Below are positions 15,540 to 27,979 of a stretch of DNA of 64,000 nucleotides, one piece after another. The first letter of the stretch is position 1. Each line of letters begins with the position of its first letter. Below the pieces are notes generated by a model. The model was not told the DNA's origin and searched no databases. It saw only the letters and a list, made by a program, of their open reading frames with translations. This stretch comes from Patagioenas fasciata. Its lineage: Eukaryota > Chordata > Aves > Columbiformes > Columbidae. The stretch is taken from the NCBI RefSeq assembly GCF_037038585.1, contig NC_092520.1:587001-651000 (forward strand), read 5' to 3'. The position numbers and the translations under genes were made by a program.

Positions 15540-15948
15540 TGTGCAGATGTCTGATGGAGCTGCCATGTGCAGACATCACATTCAATAACTGCTGCGGCTT
15601 TGCTGTAACCGTTATCTTTCTGGCATTTCAGCCACAACCTCATCTTCGTGTCATCCGCACTGATTGCTTGGGCCATTCTGAGCGTCACATCCCGGAGGGA
15701 TCATCTCAGGCTTTGCACAACTGCCTGTCCCCTGTGCTGTCAGTCCCGATCCTGTACATCCCCATGGTTGGCTTGTCCATGGTTCACTGGTGTGGCCAGA
15801 ATGCTTCCCCTTTCATTCACCTCTTCGTGGCCAACATCTACCTGCTGGTCCTCCCCATGCTGGACCCCATCATCTACAGCATAAAACCCAAACTAACCCA
15901 CAGTGACACCCTCGGGGTCCTCTTGCCAAGAAGGACCTTCTCCCCATG
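15540..15948 (+). pseudogene. Class I olfactory receptor pseudogene (OR51-like), 3' part only
   Basis: Only the second half of a seven-transmembrane odorant receptor is left. Recognisable pieces are MELPCADITFNN (second extracellular loop of class I receptors), FVSSALIAWAILSVTSR in another frame (transmembrane 5 and loop), ALHNCLSPVLSVPILYIPM (transmembrane 6), MVHWCGQNASPFIHLFVANI and LPMLDPIIYSIKPK (transmembrane 7, corresponding to the usual PPVLNPIIYSVKTK). Reading it requires at least two frame changes, and the N-terminal half, including the MAxDRYVAIC motif, is absent. A CR1 copy sits directly upstream. It is on the strand opposite to the intact receptor at 24.4 kb. Confidence 0.88.
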
Positions 15949-15959
15949 ACACGGTGCGA

Positions 15960-17545
15960 CCTGAGAGATGTCCCTGGCAGAGATCCCTGCTCTGGGAAAC
16001 ACTCGCTCAACAGAATGATCTGGATGCAAGCTCATAATTTGGAAAGTGCATTTGCTTTGCGTCATGTTGGGCATCTACTCAATGAAGGTATGAACGGCTA
16101 TTGTTGATATCCATACATTAAAACTGACTCATCAGAAGTCCCAGCCTGTGGAGTGGGTCACAGCTGCCACCCAGGCCTGTCCCCTTGTCCCTGCTGAGCA
16201 GTGCTCGCCATGACCTGCTTTCTTGGGTCCACAGGTTTTAGTTGACTGTTAGAATATCTTAGAGCCCACAGTTTCTTGTAGTTGTCCCTGTCATCTCACT
16301 CCTTCATGTCTTTCAGGCTGAGCACCTGAATAATGCTCCGTTCCACCAAAAGGCTGCGCAATCAGTCACAAACCGATTTCAGTGACAGTACCACAGTCAT
16401 GGATGATTATTTGATATTTGTCTTCATGTTTTGCTGTAGATGAAGATTCATCTGTTCCAGATGATTTTGATAAGAGGAGCAACATGAAAATGGTAATTTA
16501 AATAATCTCAGCCTTCTCTGTTTTCCACCTGATTCTGTTCACCCAATCCATAATTTACAATATAGCCTCCTGAAACCTCTCGTGATGACCCATGCTGTTT
16601 GTTGTGCTTTTTCTCCCCTCCTTTCTTTCTCTCCTCGTGTATTTAGATCTGAAGATCTTTGTAGGAGGGATTTTCTTTTCATTTTGCACTTCTAATACTA
16701 TATTAAAGTCTCTGATCTGTGTTTCAATGTGTAGTAAAGGTACAGATACTAAATACTGCTGCTACCAATTGCTTCTCTTCCTGGGATACATGACTGGGAT
16801 GCTAAATAACAACAAAAAAAGCTAAATAACAATAACAAAAATCGCTACACTTTCAAATGCAAAACTCTAGATAAATAAATATCAGTGCTGGACTTGTGTT
16901 CCAATTTGATGGCACGTCTATATCCTGATTTGTATGGATCAGCCATGTGTTATCCAATGGATGAAATAATTGCGCAATGTCTTGTTCAAGGACAGCTCTG
17001 TCACTTTGGAAAGCCCAGTTCTTAAATCTTCACTGTGCCGAGAGCGCTGGAAAGAGAAACAAGCGTCAGAAACTCCCGAGAGCACTGGCAAGGAAAGGAG
17101 CTGCACGCTCCAGAAGGAAAGGTTTCTGCTTATTGTGTTGTGTCACAAATTAGCAGCATATATTTAGGGCAAGAAAGAGCTTTTCTTGGGCTCGGGATGG
17201 TGAGTAGGAGTCTCTTTGGAGAGATTAGTGGTGGGAGAGACAGGGAGCAAAAAGCTGAGGTGGTGGAGAAAGGGGGTGAAGGCAACACTGAGAATAACGT
17301 GGAGAACATTGAGAACGGTCATTGAGGCATCTCAGTGGGAGACTGTGGTGGTCCAGGGGGGAGAGACAAACAAACAAATGGGGCAGGAGAAGGGTTGTCG
17401 TTCAAAGGACAACAAGGTGATATGACATCTTGTGTTACTGTTCGTTTTACGGCAGGGACTCAGGCACTTATCCCATTAATAAGGGTATTTACCGCAACAC
17501 TGTCTACCTGTGGAATTTTTTTATCTAGATAGAAATACGGCAGAA
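15960..17545. other. Intergenic, nothing recognised
   Basis: AT-rich unique sequence with no motif-bearing open frames. Confidence 0.4.
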
Positions 17546-17548
17546 AGA

Positions 17549-17979
17549 TGTACTGGTTTTGGCTGGGATAGAGTTAATTTTCTTCATCACAGCATGTATG
17601 GGGCTGTGCTTTGGACTTGTGATGAAAACAGTGCTGGTAACCCAGGGATGTTTCAGTTGCTGCTGAGCAGTTCTTGCGCACCATCAAGGTCTTTTCTACT
17701 TCTCACACCACCCCACCAGTGAGTAACCTGGGGGTGCACAAGGAGCTGGGGAGGACACAGCTGGGACAGCTGAGCAAGGGATTTTCCATACCATATGATA
17801 CGCTCAGCAATAAAATGTGAGGGAAGAAGGAGAATAAGTTGAATTCACCTATTAAATTGCCTTTATCGTGATACATGAGTTTTCTCACTTTTACCATTCC
17901 AATTCTCTCCCCACCCAACCAGGGGAGTGAGTGAGCGGCTGCGTGGGGCTGAGCTGCCTGCCAGGGTTAAACCACGACA
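17549..17979 (+). mobile_element. Solo LTR of an avian ERVL-type endogenous retrovirus
   Basis: Begins TGTACTGGTTTTGGCTGGG and ends GGTTAAACCACGACA, the ends of an LTR family widespread in birds. In between are the family's promoter-like region (CCATACCATATGATACGCTC, then an AATAAAA) and the late CTCTCCCC...GAGTGAGCGGCTGCG block. No internal retroviral genes or second LTR were seen, so this is a solo LTR, a fossil left by recombination. It is diverged from the family pattern as I know it, suggesting an old insertion. A target-site duplication is not clear. Confidence 0.85.
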
Positions 17980-17984
17980 AAGGG

Positions 17985-20450
17985 CTGGTAGAAATATTGA
18001 ATTGCTGAGTAAAAGAGACAACTATATTTATCATTGTAAGTGTTTCATAGCTGCAGCAGACACACTCTGTAGCTTGTGTGCAACCGGCTGCAAAACACTA
18101 TCAATACCTCTAAAATTCAGCCAGTGCAGCTGGGAAACTTTTCCTATCAATAATGCATCTACTTTGAGCTTCAAAAGAGTGATCTCTCCAAGTCCAGGAA
18201 AACTGTGTGAGTGGAGGGTCTTGGAGGGTTCTGGGGAAGGCATTTTTCTGTTCATTTTCCTCCGCATTGGGTATGCGTGTTCTTTCTGATGTGCAGAATA
18301 CAGCTTTTAAAGACAGCTGAGATGATGGGTCCGATGTCATCTGTTACCTCAACTCTAACGCTTCCCCCAAGTCTCTGCTCTTCACACAAACTATTTTGTG
18401 GCACAGAGAGCTTCTAGGAAGACTCTGGTTGAAACACCTTCAGGGCCAGCGCTCACCACTGTCTGGGGTCACTTGTTCCAGTTGTGGGTTGTAGTCACAG
18501 TTAAGAACCACACCGTGTTTTACCTTGAAATGTAAATCCTAAAGCCATTTTGGATTTGCCAACAGGCAGCATTCCAATGTCATCTTACATGCAAGTGGGC
18601 ACCAGCTCTTTGGCGTAAAAAATTATAGACCTGCTCTTTTTAACACACAAAGACTCAAAGCACAAGGGGAACCAATGTGTTGGACAACCCCCTAATTCCC
18701 CATCCTGCCTGTCCCACGAAGATGGTGACTTGGGGCTGTGTGAAGCACTTTCAGTCTCACCCCCGTGTCTTGCAGCTCATTCTGGAGAGAATTCCAGATT
18801 TAAGGCTGCCTCGATTGTCTCGTGCAGTCCCTGATTCGATGGTCGTGTTTCATCGCTCCCTTGCCCGGCTGGTGGGAACTCAGTGGGTTGTTCACTCATG
18901 CCTGCAGATACAGATTTGTATTTCTTCAGACCTTGAGATAGCTGTAGCCCCACCAGGACGAGGACCCTCCCGTCTGGCTTTGACACCCTGTGGGACTCAG
19001 AGGGCCCCCGCTTTCCCAGTCTGTGTTCTTTGGTACAGACCAGAGACAGAGACCATTGTCCTTGCAGGGTCCAAGAGCGCAGAAGAGAAGGTCAGGGCAT
19101 CTCTGCTGTGTGCGGCTGTGCACCCTGGCTCACGTTTGAGCTGGAGAAGCATCAGATCTCTGTACGTTATTACCTACTAAATCCACACTGAAGTGGCTGC
19201 ACAACATTTTGAATAATGCATGAATTTTTCATTACATTTTATTGAAAAATTATTCACTCGGGTAAAATAATGAGGGGCAAAGCATCAATGCCTGCTGGAA
19301 ATGCCTTCACCATCACGTGTGCCCTGATTCCAATCCCCAGGTCTTATCCTTAAGCCATACTGTCTTTTCCACTAATATTTTTTTTTAATAGTTCTGACTC
19401 ACTCTGTTAAACATTTTTAGCCATTTTAGAAAACACGCACCCCAAGGAAAGCCTGTATACTGATTAATAGCATCTTTCAGCACAGCGCTTTTGAACTCCT
19501 TGCAATCTCAGGGCAGAATTGAAAGCAAGATTTAAAGCCTCATTCCCTCCAGGTCTGTTTGCCCTTCTTCTCAGGTCCACAACCCTGTCTTACAAGAAGA
19601 TCACGCATCCCAAGCAAGCAGGAATTTGGGAGATAAAAGATGCACATCCCTTCCCTCTGTAACAATCCTTAACCGAAATGAATGCGGGACACATCTGGCT
19701 CCCTCCTGAGCATCAGTCAACAGGCTTTATCCTTGATGCCACACAAAGCATTCTGCATCAGCAAGCGCAAAGCAGACTTATGGACACAAGAAAAACTCTG
19801 GGGCCTCCAGGAAATATGGACAGGATGGGTGGTGGCTGGACTGGTCAGACTGCAGAAGCTCTGGGGGTAGTGGTTCTCATGGCTATAATAACATAATCCT
19901 AAAAAATATATATAATCCTATAAAAATAATTATAAAATATATTGAAATATATATAAAAATATAAGACGTAGCTACTGAAATACGTAGCTGCAAATATATA
20001 AGGCAAATATAACTGTGGTAAGCAGTGCTGCCTTTTATTAGACGAACTTACAGTCAGAAAAACTATAAAAATCTCTGAAACTCTCAAGCTGTTCTTCCAG
20101 ACGGAGAGGCAGCAATCTCCACAGCTAAATATAACCGAAGAGGAGCGGCTCTGAGATTTATGGCACATATCTCACATTTCTGTTTCAATGCCCGCTTTTA
20201 GTATCCAGTGGAATCGGGATTTTGCGTTTTTACGGTGTTTTGCTGGTTGCCTCGGCATCCAGCTCTGAGATGGGCTGAGGTTTCCCGTGTTTTCCCGTGT
20301 TGTTCACAGCAGGTGCCTCTGGGGCTGCCGGGCAGACGTGTGCCCACCACCGCTCCCTGGAGCTCCGGGCAGCAGCTGCATCTCCATCCTCCAGAGCCTG
20401 GACCACACGTGTGGGAGGCTCCAGGTGGAGGACACAGCTGCCCTGTGGTC
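17985..20450. other. Intergenic, no gene recognised
   Basis: Includes an AT-rich low-complexity tract at 19897-19966. The 167-codon open frame at 18677-19180 has no recognisable domain. Confidence 0.4.
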
Positions 20451-20456
20451 CCCGGC

Positions 20457-20645
20457 CATAGAATCATTGAATCCTTTTGGTTGGATGAACCCCTCAAGAT
20501 GATTGAGTCCAACTGTTAAACCATCCCTGGCACTGCCCCATGTCCTGAGAACCTCCTGTCCGTCTGTCCAGCCCTCCAGGGATGGTGACTCCAGCACTGC
20601 CCTGGGCAACCTGTTCCAATGCCCCACAGCCCTTTGGGGAAGAAA
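20457..20645 (-). mobile_element. CR1 LINE 3' end, minus
   Basis: The reverse complement of a CR1 3' end with the CTCCTGTCCGTCTGTCCAGC block. It meets an oppositely oriented CR1 at 20646. Confidence 0.88.
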
Positions 20646-21188
20646 TCAAGAACAGTGTGGCCAGCAGGACCAGGGCAATGATCAGCCCCTGGGCTGGGTG
20701 CTGGTGAGGGCAAACCATGAATCCTGGGATCAGTTTTGGGCCCCTCACACCAGGAAAGGCCCTGAGGTGCTGGAGCGAGTGGAGAGAAGGGACCGGAGCT
20801 GGTGAGGGGCTGGAGCACAAGTGTGATGGGAGCGGCTGAGGGACCTGGGGGGTTCAGCTGGAGAACAGGAGCTGAGGGGAGACCTTCTGATCTCTGAACT
20901 GCCTGAAAGGAGCTTGGAGCCAGGGGGGTCGGGCTCTGCTCCCCAGGAACAAGCACCAGGAGCAGAGGAAACGGCCTCAAGTTGCGCCAGGGGAGGCTGA
21001 GGTTGGATCTGGGGACAATTCCTTCCCCAAAGGGCTGTGGGGCATTGGAACAGGCTGCCCAGGGCAGTGGTGCAGTCACCATCCCTGGAGGGCTGGACAG
21101 ACGGACATGAGGGTCTCAGGACATGGGGCAGTGCCGGGGCTGGGTTATGGTTGGACTCTTCCAACCAAAATGACTCTATGATTCTACC
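20646..21188 (+). mobile_element. CR1 LINE 3' end, plus
   Basis: Same subtype as the adjacent minus copy, so the two form a 5'-to-5' inverted pair sharing about 180 bases of 3' end. Ends in ATGACTCTATGATTCTA. Confidence 0.9.
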
Positions 21189-21189
21189 T

Positions 21190-21945
21190 AAACCGCACAC
21201 TGTCCCATCTCGCTTACTGTGGGCCACTTTGGCTGTTAGTGCTGCACACCATGATGGGGTCCAGCTGCCTGCTGCACCTTGGGAGGGTGGGACAAGTTGT
21301 GGGACCAGGGACCAGCTCAGGGCATCTCTGGGGTGAGGTGTAGCACCCACAGAATGCTGACAGCCCACCACAGGCAGGAAGGGACCAACAGACCCAGCTG
21401 CTCTTCTCAGGGTTGTTCATACCACCCTGTGTTTAGATTTAAAGATTGCTCTGATCTTAACGTGGGAAGCCAGCGTGCAGAGACGTCAGCATTCGTCTAC
21501 CTGCTGCACATTGCTGGTTTCTGCAGAAGACAGGAGGGAGGCGGGCAGACACCCACCCCAGGGGATGGAGGGGAGAGCAGAGCATCCTCCTGATGTGCAG
21601 ACAGGAGCAGTTTCTCTGCTGTGAACCTAAAAGTGTGAACCTGGCCCCATGTGGTGGTGATTCCAGGTCCAGCAGAAGGGCTGTAGCTGTAAATACCACA
21701 AAGAACAGAATTTCAGCTGGTCACCTCAGTGTTATATTTCCATGTATGTATATAAAAGGCTTGGAAGATCTGAAGTCTGCACTCCTTGGATTTATTAATG
21801 TCATTGACGCTGTTAACACGGGAGGTTTGTGTCAGGGAGATGTGCAAGTGTACGATGATGTTCGCTCTTCCCTTTAAAGAGGGCCAGCGCCTGGCATTGC
21901 CCACTGACAGTCTGTTGCACAGTGGATTTATCCATTTCTGACTTT
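21190..21945. other. Intergenic, nothing recognised
   Basis: Unique sequence without gene evidence. Confidence 0.4.
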
Positions 21946-21949
21946 ACAG

Positions 21950-22250
21950 TCACAGAATCAAGGAAACATACAATGGTTTGTGTTGGAAGCAAGCCCCCTG
22001 CCACGGGAAGGAACACCTTCCACCAGGCCAGGTTGCTCTAAGTCCTGTCCAACCTGTCCTTGAATGTCTGCAGGGATGGGGCATCTACGCCTTCTCTAGG
22101 AATCCTGTCCCAGTGCCTCAGCACCCTCATGGGGAAGAATTTCTTCCTCATATATAATCTAAATCTACCCTGATTTCATTTATAGCCATCACCCCTTGCC
22201 CCATCACCACCTGCCCTTGTGAAAAGTCCCTCTCTGGCTTCATCCTTGCA
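21950..22250 (-). mobile_element. CR1 LINE 3' end, older subtype
   Basis: Starts with TCACAGAATCAAGGAAAC and includes the CTTGAATGTCTGCAGGGATGGGGCAT-type segment and the CCATCACCCCTTGCCC segment typical of a diverged CR1 subfamily. A further weak plus-strand CR1-like stretch follows at about 22300-22405. Confidence 0.75.
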
Positions 22251-22409
22251 GTGAAGGTGGACAGTGCTGGGTCTTAGGGGTGCTGGGGGACACAGGCTGT
22301 GCAGAGCAGTGGTTCCCCTGGTTCAGCACTGGTGAGACCGTGTCTGGGCACTGGGTCCAGTCTGGGCATTCCAGTAGAGCAGGCGGTGACAGGCTGGAGA
22401 TGCTGGAGC

Positions 22410-24405
22410 CCAGACTGTTTGGATTTTACTACAAAACCATCTACTTCAACTGATATCTCAACTAGATGTATTTCATCCACACCTTCTCCACCATCTTGAT
22501 CTCTTTGTCACGATCTCCAGCCCCTCAGACATACATCCCTCCGGACAAACTTGGTGGCACCAACACTGGTATGGGGTTGACCACCCAGGCAGCACTTCTG
22601 GTGTTCCCACCTCCTTTCTCCTGAAGATGCTGCAATATCACCGGGTAAAAGGTCTCTCTCACTCTTCCTTGTATACATCAGGATATCATCACTGTAACCG
22701 AGTCACATTTATGTGATGTTTACGAGACAACAGCATTTATAGCGTAAGTGTTTGCTCTTTCCACAATGGCTTCAGACTCACTGTTACTTGTCCCATTGTA
22801 CACCATAATCCTTAGGACTATCTTGAGTATCGCATCCAAAGAGGAGTGGTCCAGGGCCTTGAACACTTTCATCTCCCCTATCTGTGCTGTCCTAATCTCT
22901 GACATCCCAGTGGCTGGGTGGCAGTGGGCTCAAACAGCTCAGAAAGGCAATAAGAATTAGGTTAAAACCTAAAGGGCAAACTCATCACCTGGTCCCAACT
23001 TGAATAACTACTAAGACCAGGGAAATACAATCGCAGGTGAAAGGTGTGCTGTTTTTATGGCCAGATGCTGCTTCTTGCATTGCACACATAAGATGCTATT
23101 AATTAGAAAAAATACACATAACTCTGAGAGATCTAACTGCATAAATATTTTAACCAAACATCGTTTCCTCTGTTGATTTTCCTCTTACAATAATGGCTAA
23201 TGGAGGACGATGTTCTGTCCACTTTCTTTGGCAAAGAAAAAAAAGAAAGGGGAAGGAATAAATGCTTCAATAAAGTTTAAAATGTGGCAACAGAGTACTG
23301 GTTATATCCACCAATATTATGCTAGGAATATCAGCAATTTGTGTCACTTAATTAGGGAGCACAGCCGTCACGAGGATCAGGAAGGGGTGATCAGCAAGAA
23401 CAGTTGTTCTCAGTGGGTACAAAGGAGATTAACCAGCAAAGCAAGCGCAGGTTGTCACCAGACCGGCCGTTGTGAGAACCGGGTCTGTGGGAGGTCCTGG
23501 GGGTGGGAATCCTGCGGACAAGCTGTGAGACACCCCACCAGGGTGGCTTTGCCACAGGTGTCCCCGGGGTCTCACGCACCAGAGTGGAGGTTGTGAGTCT
23601 GCACCACGAGCCTGGTGTCCCCAGGACATTCCAGCCCTGCTGCCTGTGCGTCGGGTGAACAGAGAGGAATGGCGATCTTCTTTCCTTGGTAATGCATGCA
23701 TTATTAATCCATGAATTTATTATGCATTGCTGTTTCCATGTAAACAAACAGGGCTTGGAGCAGGAAGGAGTTAATTAATATTCTAGTCTAGTCTAGCCTA
23801 GTCTAGTCTAGTCTGTTACTTTGCTGCCTGGCACTCAAATGTTCCATTCCACCAGTGTTTTATACCCGTTAGGCCATCTTGTGAGCTCACCAAGTTTTGC
23901 CTCCATACACCTTTCTGAGCTCTGTGTCTGCCACGACCTGGCCTGCCCCATGGGAAGGCTGAACCATAATTCACACTGATTTTTCCCCAAGACCCTGAAA
24001 GAATGAGGTGACGCAGAGTTTTGTGGAACAGACAAGGACAAGATACACGTGGTAAAGACCCATCCCTGAAGAGCATGAGTGGTCTACCAAATGCGTGCCT
24101 TCAGGGGATGGAGGAGTCCCTCAGGCTCTGGGTGCTCTGGGGCACTTTCATTTTGGCCACGTTGGACACTGGGGGTGGATCAACACACAGAGGTCTCTGG
24201 CCGATCCTGGTCTCTGAATTTCAAGCAGTTGTTGTGTCACCCCGAGTTCCCTGTGGTGATCTATCCCTGCTCATCACACGGTCCTGCCTTACATGACCAA
24301 TCCTGCTTGTCCTAGGACCGTGAGATTTCTCATTGCCATCCTAGTGGCAACTGAGGAGTTTCCTGGACCACCTCTCTGTGCTTTCCTTTCAAAGGAACAG
24401 CATCC
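22410..24405. other. Intergenic downstream of the olfactory receptor
   Basis: No gene recognised. A small (TCTAG)n tandem repeat lies at 23781-23814. Confidence 0.4.
23781..23814. repeat. (TCTAG)n microsatellite
   Basis: Six to seven pentamer units, one with a substitution. Confidence 0.9.
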
Positions 24406-24408
24406 CTG

Positions 24409-25359
24409 TCACCACACTTGCCTAGTCCTGAAGAGCACTTGGGACACCTTTTCTCGGATGAGTTTGTTTTTCACAGTGTAGACGATGGGGTTTAGCATGG
24501 GTGGCAGGATCACATAGAGATTGGCTAACAGGATGTGAACGTGGTGGGGGACGTTGTGGCCAAACCGATGAGTGAAAAATGAGAAAAATGCTGGTGTGTA
24601 GAATATTAATATAACGCAGACATGAGAGCTGCAGGTGCCAACTGCCTTCAGCTGGGCAGCCTTGGACGAGAGCCTGAAGACAGCCCGGAGGATGAGGACA
24701 TACGACACCCCAATGAGCACAATGTCCACACCTGGGGACAGGAGGGTGGTGGCAAAGCCATACCAGATGTTAACGGAGATGTCGGCGCAGGCCAGCCGGG
24801 CGATACCCATGTGCTCGCAGTAGGTGTGCGGCATGACGCTGTGTCCGCAGAACGGCAGCCTCCGGAGGAGGAATATCGTTGGGAACATCACGCAGAAGCT
24901 CCTGGCTACTGCAGCCAGCCCTATCCTGGCTACCACCGAGCGCGTGAACACCATGGCGTACCGCAGCGGGTTGCAGATGGCCACGTACCGGTCGATCGCC
25001 ATGGCCAGCAGAATGGTCGACTCTGCAATGAAGCTCAGGTGTGTGAAGAACATCTGGGTCAGGCAGGCGTGGAAAGTCATCTCCTTGGAAAGGGACCAGA
25101 ATATGCTCAGGGCTTTGGGCACCGTGGAGGAGGATAACACGAGATCTGCCACGGCTAACATGGCCAGGAACAGGTACATGGGCGCGTGGAGGCTTCGCTC
25201 CACCGCGATGACAAACAAGAGGGTGAAGTTGCCAAGGAGCACCGTGATGTACATCAGGCAGAAGGGGATGGAGATCCAGGAGTGCAGGTCCTCCAGGCCC
25301 ACCATGCCCAGCAGAAGGAAGGAGGGAGGCTGTAAGCTGGTTTGATTGATAGCTGCCAT
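24409..25359 (-). CDS. Olfactory receptor, class I, OR52-like, intact
   Basis: A 316-residue seven-transmembrane G-protein-coupled receptor in one uninterrupted coding exon, the usual length and structure for the family. Motifs in order: NQT glycosylation site near the N-terminus, LLGNFTLL (transmembrane 1), [17 protein letters not shown] (transmembrane 2), [15 protein letters not shown] (end of transmembrane 3), [19 protein letters not shown] (class I second extracellular loop with its cysteines), [20 protein letters not shown] (transmembrane 6) and [14 protein letters not shown] (transmembrane 7). A good splice acceptor (TTTTCACTTACAG on the minus strand) ends at 25397, 38 bases before the start codon, as expected for a receptor with separate 5' untranslated exons. 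Expected in olfactory neuron cilia, coupled to G-olf; the ligand is unknown. OR51/OR52 receptors surround beta-globin clusters in mammals. Confidence 0.96.
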   Translation of the reverse strand: MAAINQTSLQPPSFLLLGMVGLEDLHSWISIPFCLMYITVLLGNFTLLFVIAVERSLHAPMYLFLAMLAVADLVLSSSTVPKALSIFWSLSKEMTFHACLTQMFFTHLSFIAESTILLAMAIDRYVAICNPLRYAMVFTRSVVARIGLAAVARSFCVMFPTIFLLRRLPFCGHSVMPHTYCEHMGIARLACADISVNIWYGFATTLLSPGVDIVLIGVSYVLILRAVFRLSSKAAQLKAVGTCSSHVCVILIFYTPAFFSFFTHRFGHNVPHHVHILLANLYVILPPMLNPIVYTVKNKLIREKVSQVLFRTRQVW

Positions 25360-25399
25360 GGCGGGATGATATCTGAATTACCCTGGGCTCCTTTCCCTG

Positions 25400-27330
25400 T
25401 AAGTGAAAACAGGGGAAGAGGTGGGTGGCACAGTTCACAATACCAAAACCACATCTGAGTTTCCCTAGAGCACTTTATTTCTCTGGATCCAAAAGTGTTT
25501 CAAAAAATCACCCACCCCCCCGCCACATTGTGGAAGCATGCCTGAGATACTGATCCCAAATCAGTAATAAAGGTAAAAGTGTACTTTGTAAACTCAGATA
25601 CTGAAATCCAGCAAAGGGATTTACCCAAGTTCACAAGCTGGCGCGAAATCTTGGCACAGGACCCAGGAATCCATCCGTTCCCGCTCCAGTTGCTGTTATA
25701 TATTGTGCTTTTGTTCTGTAGCACCCAAAGGTTTATGAGACAGGTGGCAAGCTGGGGCTGACCAACGCTGATTTTACACAGCAAGCTGTTTCTTTCAGTA
25801 CCGACCTCGCCTCTCGCTCATTCACACCACGTTTCGCGTGACGGCAGAGCAGGATCCCCGCGAGGCAGGAGGCGTTCTCACAGCATCCAGCGCAGCAAGG
25901 GCATTTACTGCTGGCTGCATCGCATCAATACCGAAGGATGATCCGTGAACCTGTGCAGAGCCAGGCGGAGCGGGGATCATCACCCTGCCGAGTTTGGGGT
26001 CTCAGGGAACAACCCTGTGCTGGGGAGGCAGAACAGCCGCTGAATTCTAAAGCAAAGGCAGAAGCAAAGGTCTGAGGCAGAGCAGGGCTGGCGGTAGGAG
26101 AGCTGAGCAACCCTGGTGCAGATTCTGCACAGAGGAGCTCAGGATCCTCGGTGTTTGCTTGTGCCAGAGCCCCAGGGTTGCCCCACGGCATAATGTGCGC
26201 TGCAGCTGGGTGAAACACAACCTGATGTGATCTGCCCCACACCATGTCACATCTTCCTACTCTACTCTGCGCTCAGCTGTCCACATCTGCCACCAGATGT
26301 GCACCCAACAAGGCCAAACCCCCCAGGGACCCAAGGTGCATGGGGTCTGTGTGTACAGAATTCTCTGTGCACAGCAGCGACTGCTGCAGCTCCTCTCCTT
26401 GGTGTTTCTCTCTGTGCTTTCCCTTCCCCTGTAAGTTGCTCAGAAGGCGATTTGCAGCATTTCCAGAGGAACAGCAAAGCCACCTGCGAGGGCAGCATTA
26501 GCCGAACTAGCCAAAATGTGAAGAAGAGACACAGATGATGGGCAGTCAGGGTTAGGTTGCTGACTCTAACAGCCTGTCTGGCGGACACAAGAAACTGATA
26601 GTTTGCTGATAGTTTTCTGCTTCTTCTTCAAATGCACATCCCTGTCCCCTCACTGGGAATTACACATGAAAGGCAGAATGCGGCTGTCAGGCAGGCTGTC
26701 AGCTTTTTGGAGGCTGAAATGCTGATTCAGGTGGAGCTTGGGAAACCCTCCTGCAGGTACCTGCTGCCTTCGGGCCAGAGAAGGTCCCTGGAGCCAAAGC
26801 AGCAGCGTTTACATCAAAAACCCTGCCTGGAAAATGAGGTTTCTCACCTCAGAACCTAAAGCTGCAGCTTGCAGTAGTCTGGGGGGGGGGGGGGGTCTCC
26901 AAGCTGCAGAATTTTACCTTCTGGTTCAAATCAGGCACCTGAGCCACAGAAACCTGACAAAAAGCAGACCCTGCGAACAACCCAGCAGCTCCTGCAAACA
27001 GCTCACCAAGCTCCCGCGACAGCCAGGAGTGAAGACACCTGCTTCTGCACCCGAGGGGACACCGGCAGAGCGGGCAGGGGAGAGGTGACATTTATACCCT
27101 CCCCATGAGTCCCTGTGGGGCTCACAAGCCCCCGGGAGCAGCAGCGCTCTGGTCTGTGCTGCCTGGACAAACACAATGGAAAATATACCAAATTAATGGA
27201 GTTTTGAGGGTAAATCCTTCAATGTGAGCTGCCTGGTGAGAGGTCGCCTTCCACTGTCTCTGCGGGTCGTGGCACAGGACGGAGCACACAAAGCCATTGG
27301 GGTGCGGTGTAATCTACCCCATGGCGGGGT
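25400..27330. other. Intergenic, nothing recognised
   Basis: No coding evidence. It contains the 15-base G run listed separately. The 5' exons of the olfactory receptor may lie here but cannot be placed. Confidence 0.4.
26881..26895. repeat. Poly-G run, 15 bases
   Basis: An uninterrupted run of 15 G, preceded by CT and followed by TCTCC. Confidence 0.95.
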
Positions 27331-27335
27331 GGGGA

Positions 27336-27975
27336 TAGAATCACAGCATCATTTTGGTTGGAAAAACCCCTCAAACTCATTGAGTCCAACTGTGCCCCCA
27401 GCCCTGTCCCTGCCCCCTGTCCTGAGAACCTCCTGTCCGTCTGTCCAGCCCTCCAGGGATGGTGACTCCAGCACTGCCCTGGGCAGCCTGTTCCAATGCC
27501 CCACAGCCCTTTGGGGGAGAAATTGTTCCCACATCCAACCTCAACCTCCCCTGGGCAACTTGAGGCCGTTTCCTCTGCTCCTGGCGCTTGTTCCTGGGGA
27601 GCAGAGCCTGAGCCCCCTGGCTCCAAGCTCCTTTCAGGCAGTGCAGAGATCAGAAGGTCTCCCCTCAGCTCCTGTTCTCCAGCTGAACCCCCAGGTCCCT
27701 CAGCTGCTCCCATCACACTTGTGCTCCAGCCCCTCACCAGCTCCGTTCCCTTCTCTCCACTCGCTCCAGCACCTCAAGGGCCCAGAACCGCCCCCAGGGT
27801 TGGCGGTTTGTCCTCCCCAGGTCCCAGCACAGGTTCGGTCACTGCCCTGGGCCTGCTGGCCACCCCAGTGCTGGTCCCAGCCAGGATGCTGTGGCCTCTT
27901 GGCCACCTGGGCACACGCTGGCTCATGTTCAGCCACTGCCACCAACACCCCCAGGTTCTTTTCCTCCAGGTAGTT
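27336..27975 (-). mobile_element. Long CR1 LINE 3' region
   Basis: About 640 bases in minus orientation, starting ATAGAATCACAGCATCATTTTG. By eye it is very similar over nearly its full length to the copy at 49229-49852, so both belong to one fairly young subfamily. Confidence 0.9.
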
Positions 27976-27979
27976 TGAG

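Noticed and set aside
18677-19180. Open frame of 167 codons
   Set aside because: No recognisable motif, no splice context and no repeat similarity.
20457-21188. Inverted CR1 pair as a twin-priming product
   Set aside because: The minus part carries its own 3' terminal repeats, so these are two separate insertions.
20516-21371. Long open frames over CR1 copies (also near 27.3, 35.5, 49.3 and 55.4 kb)
   Set aside because: They read through the CR1 3' untranslated region and recur with every copy; none encodes reverse transcriptase.
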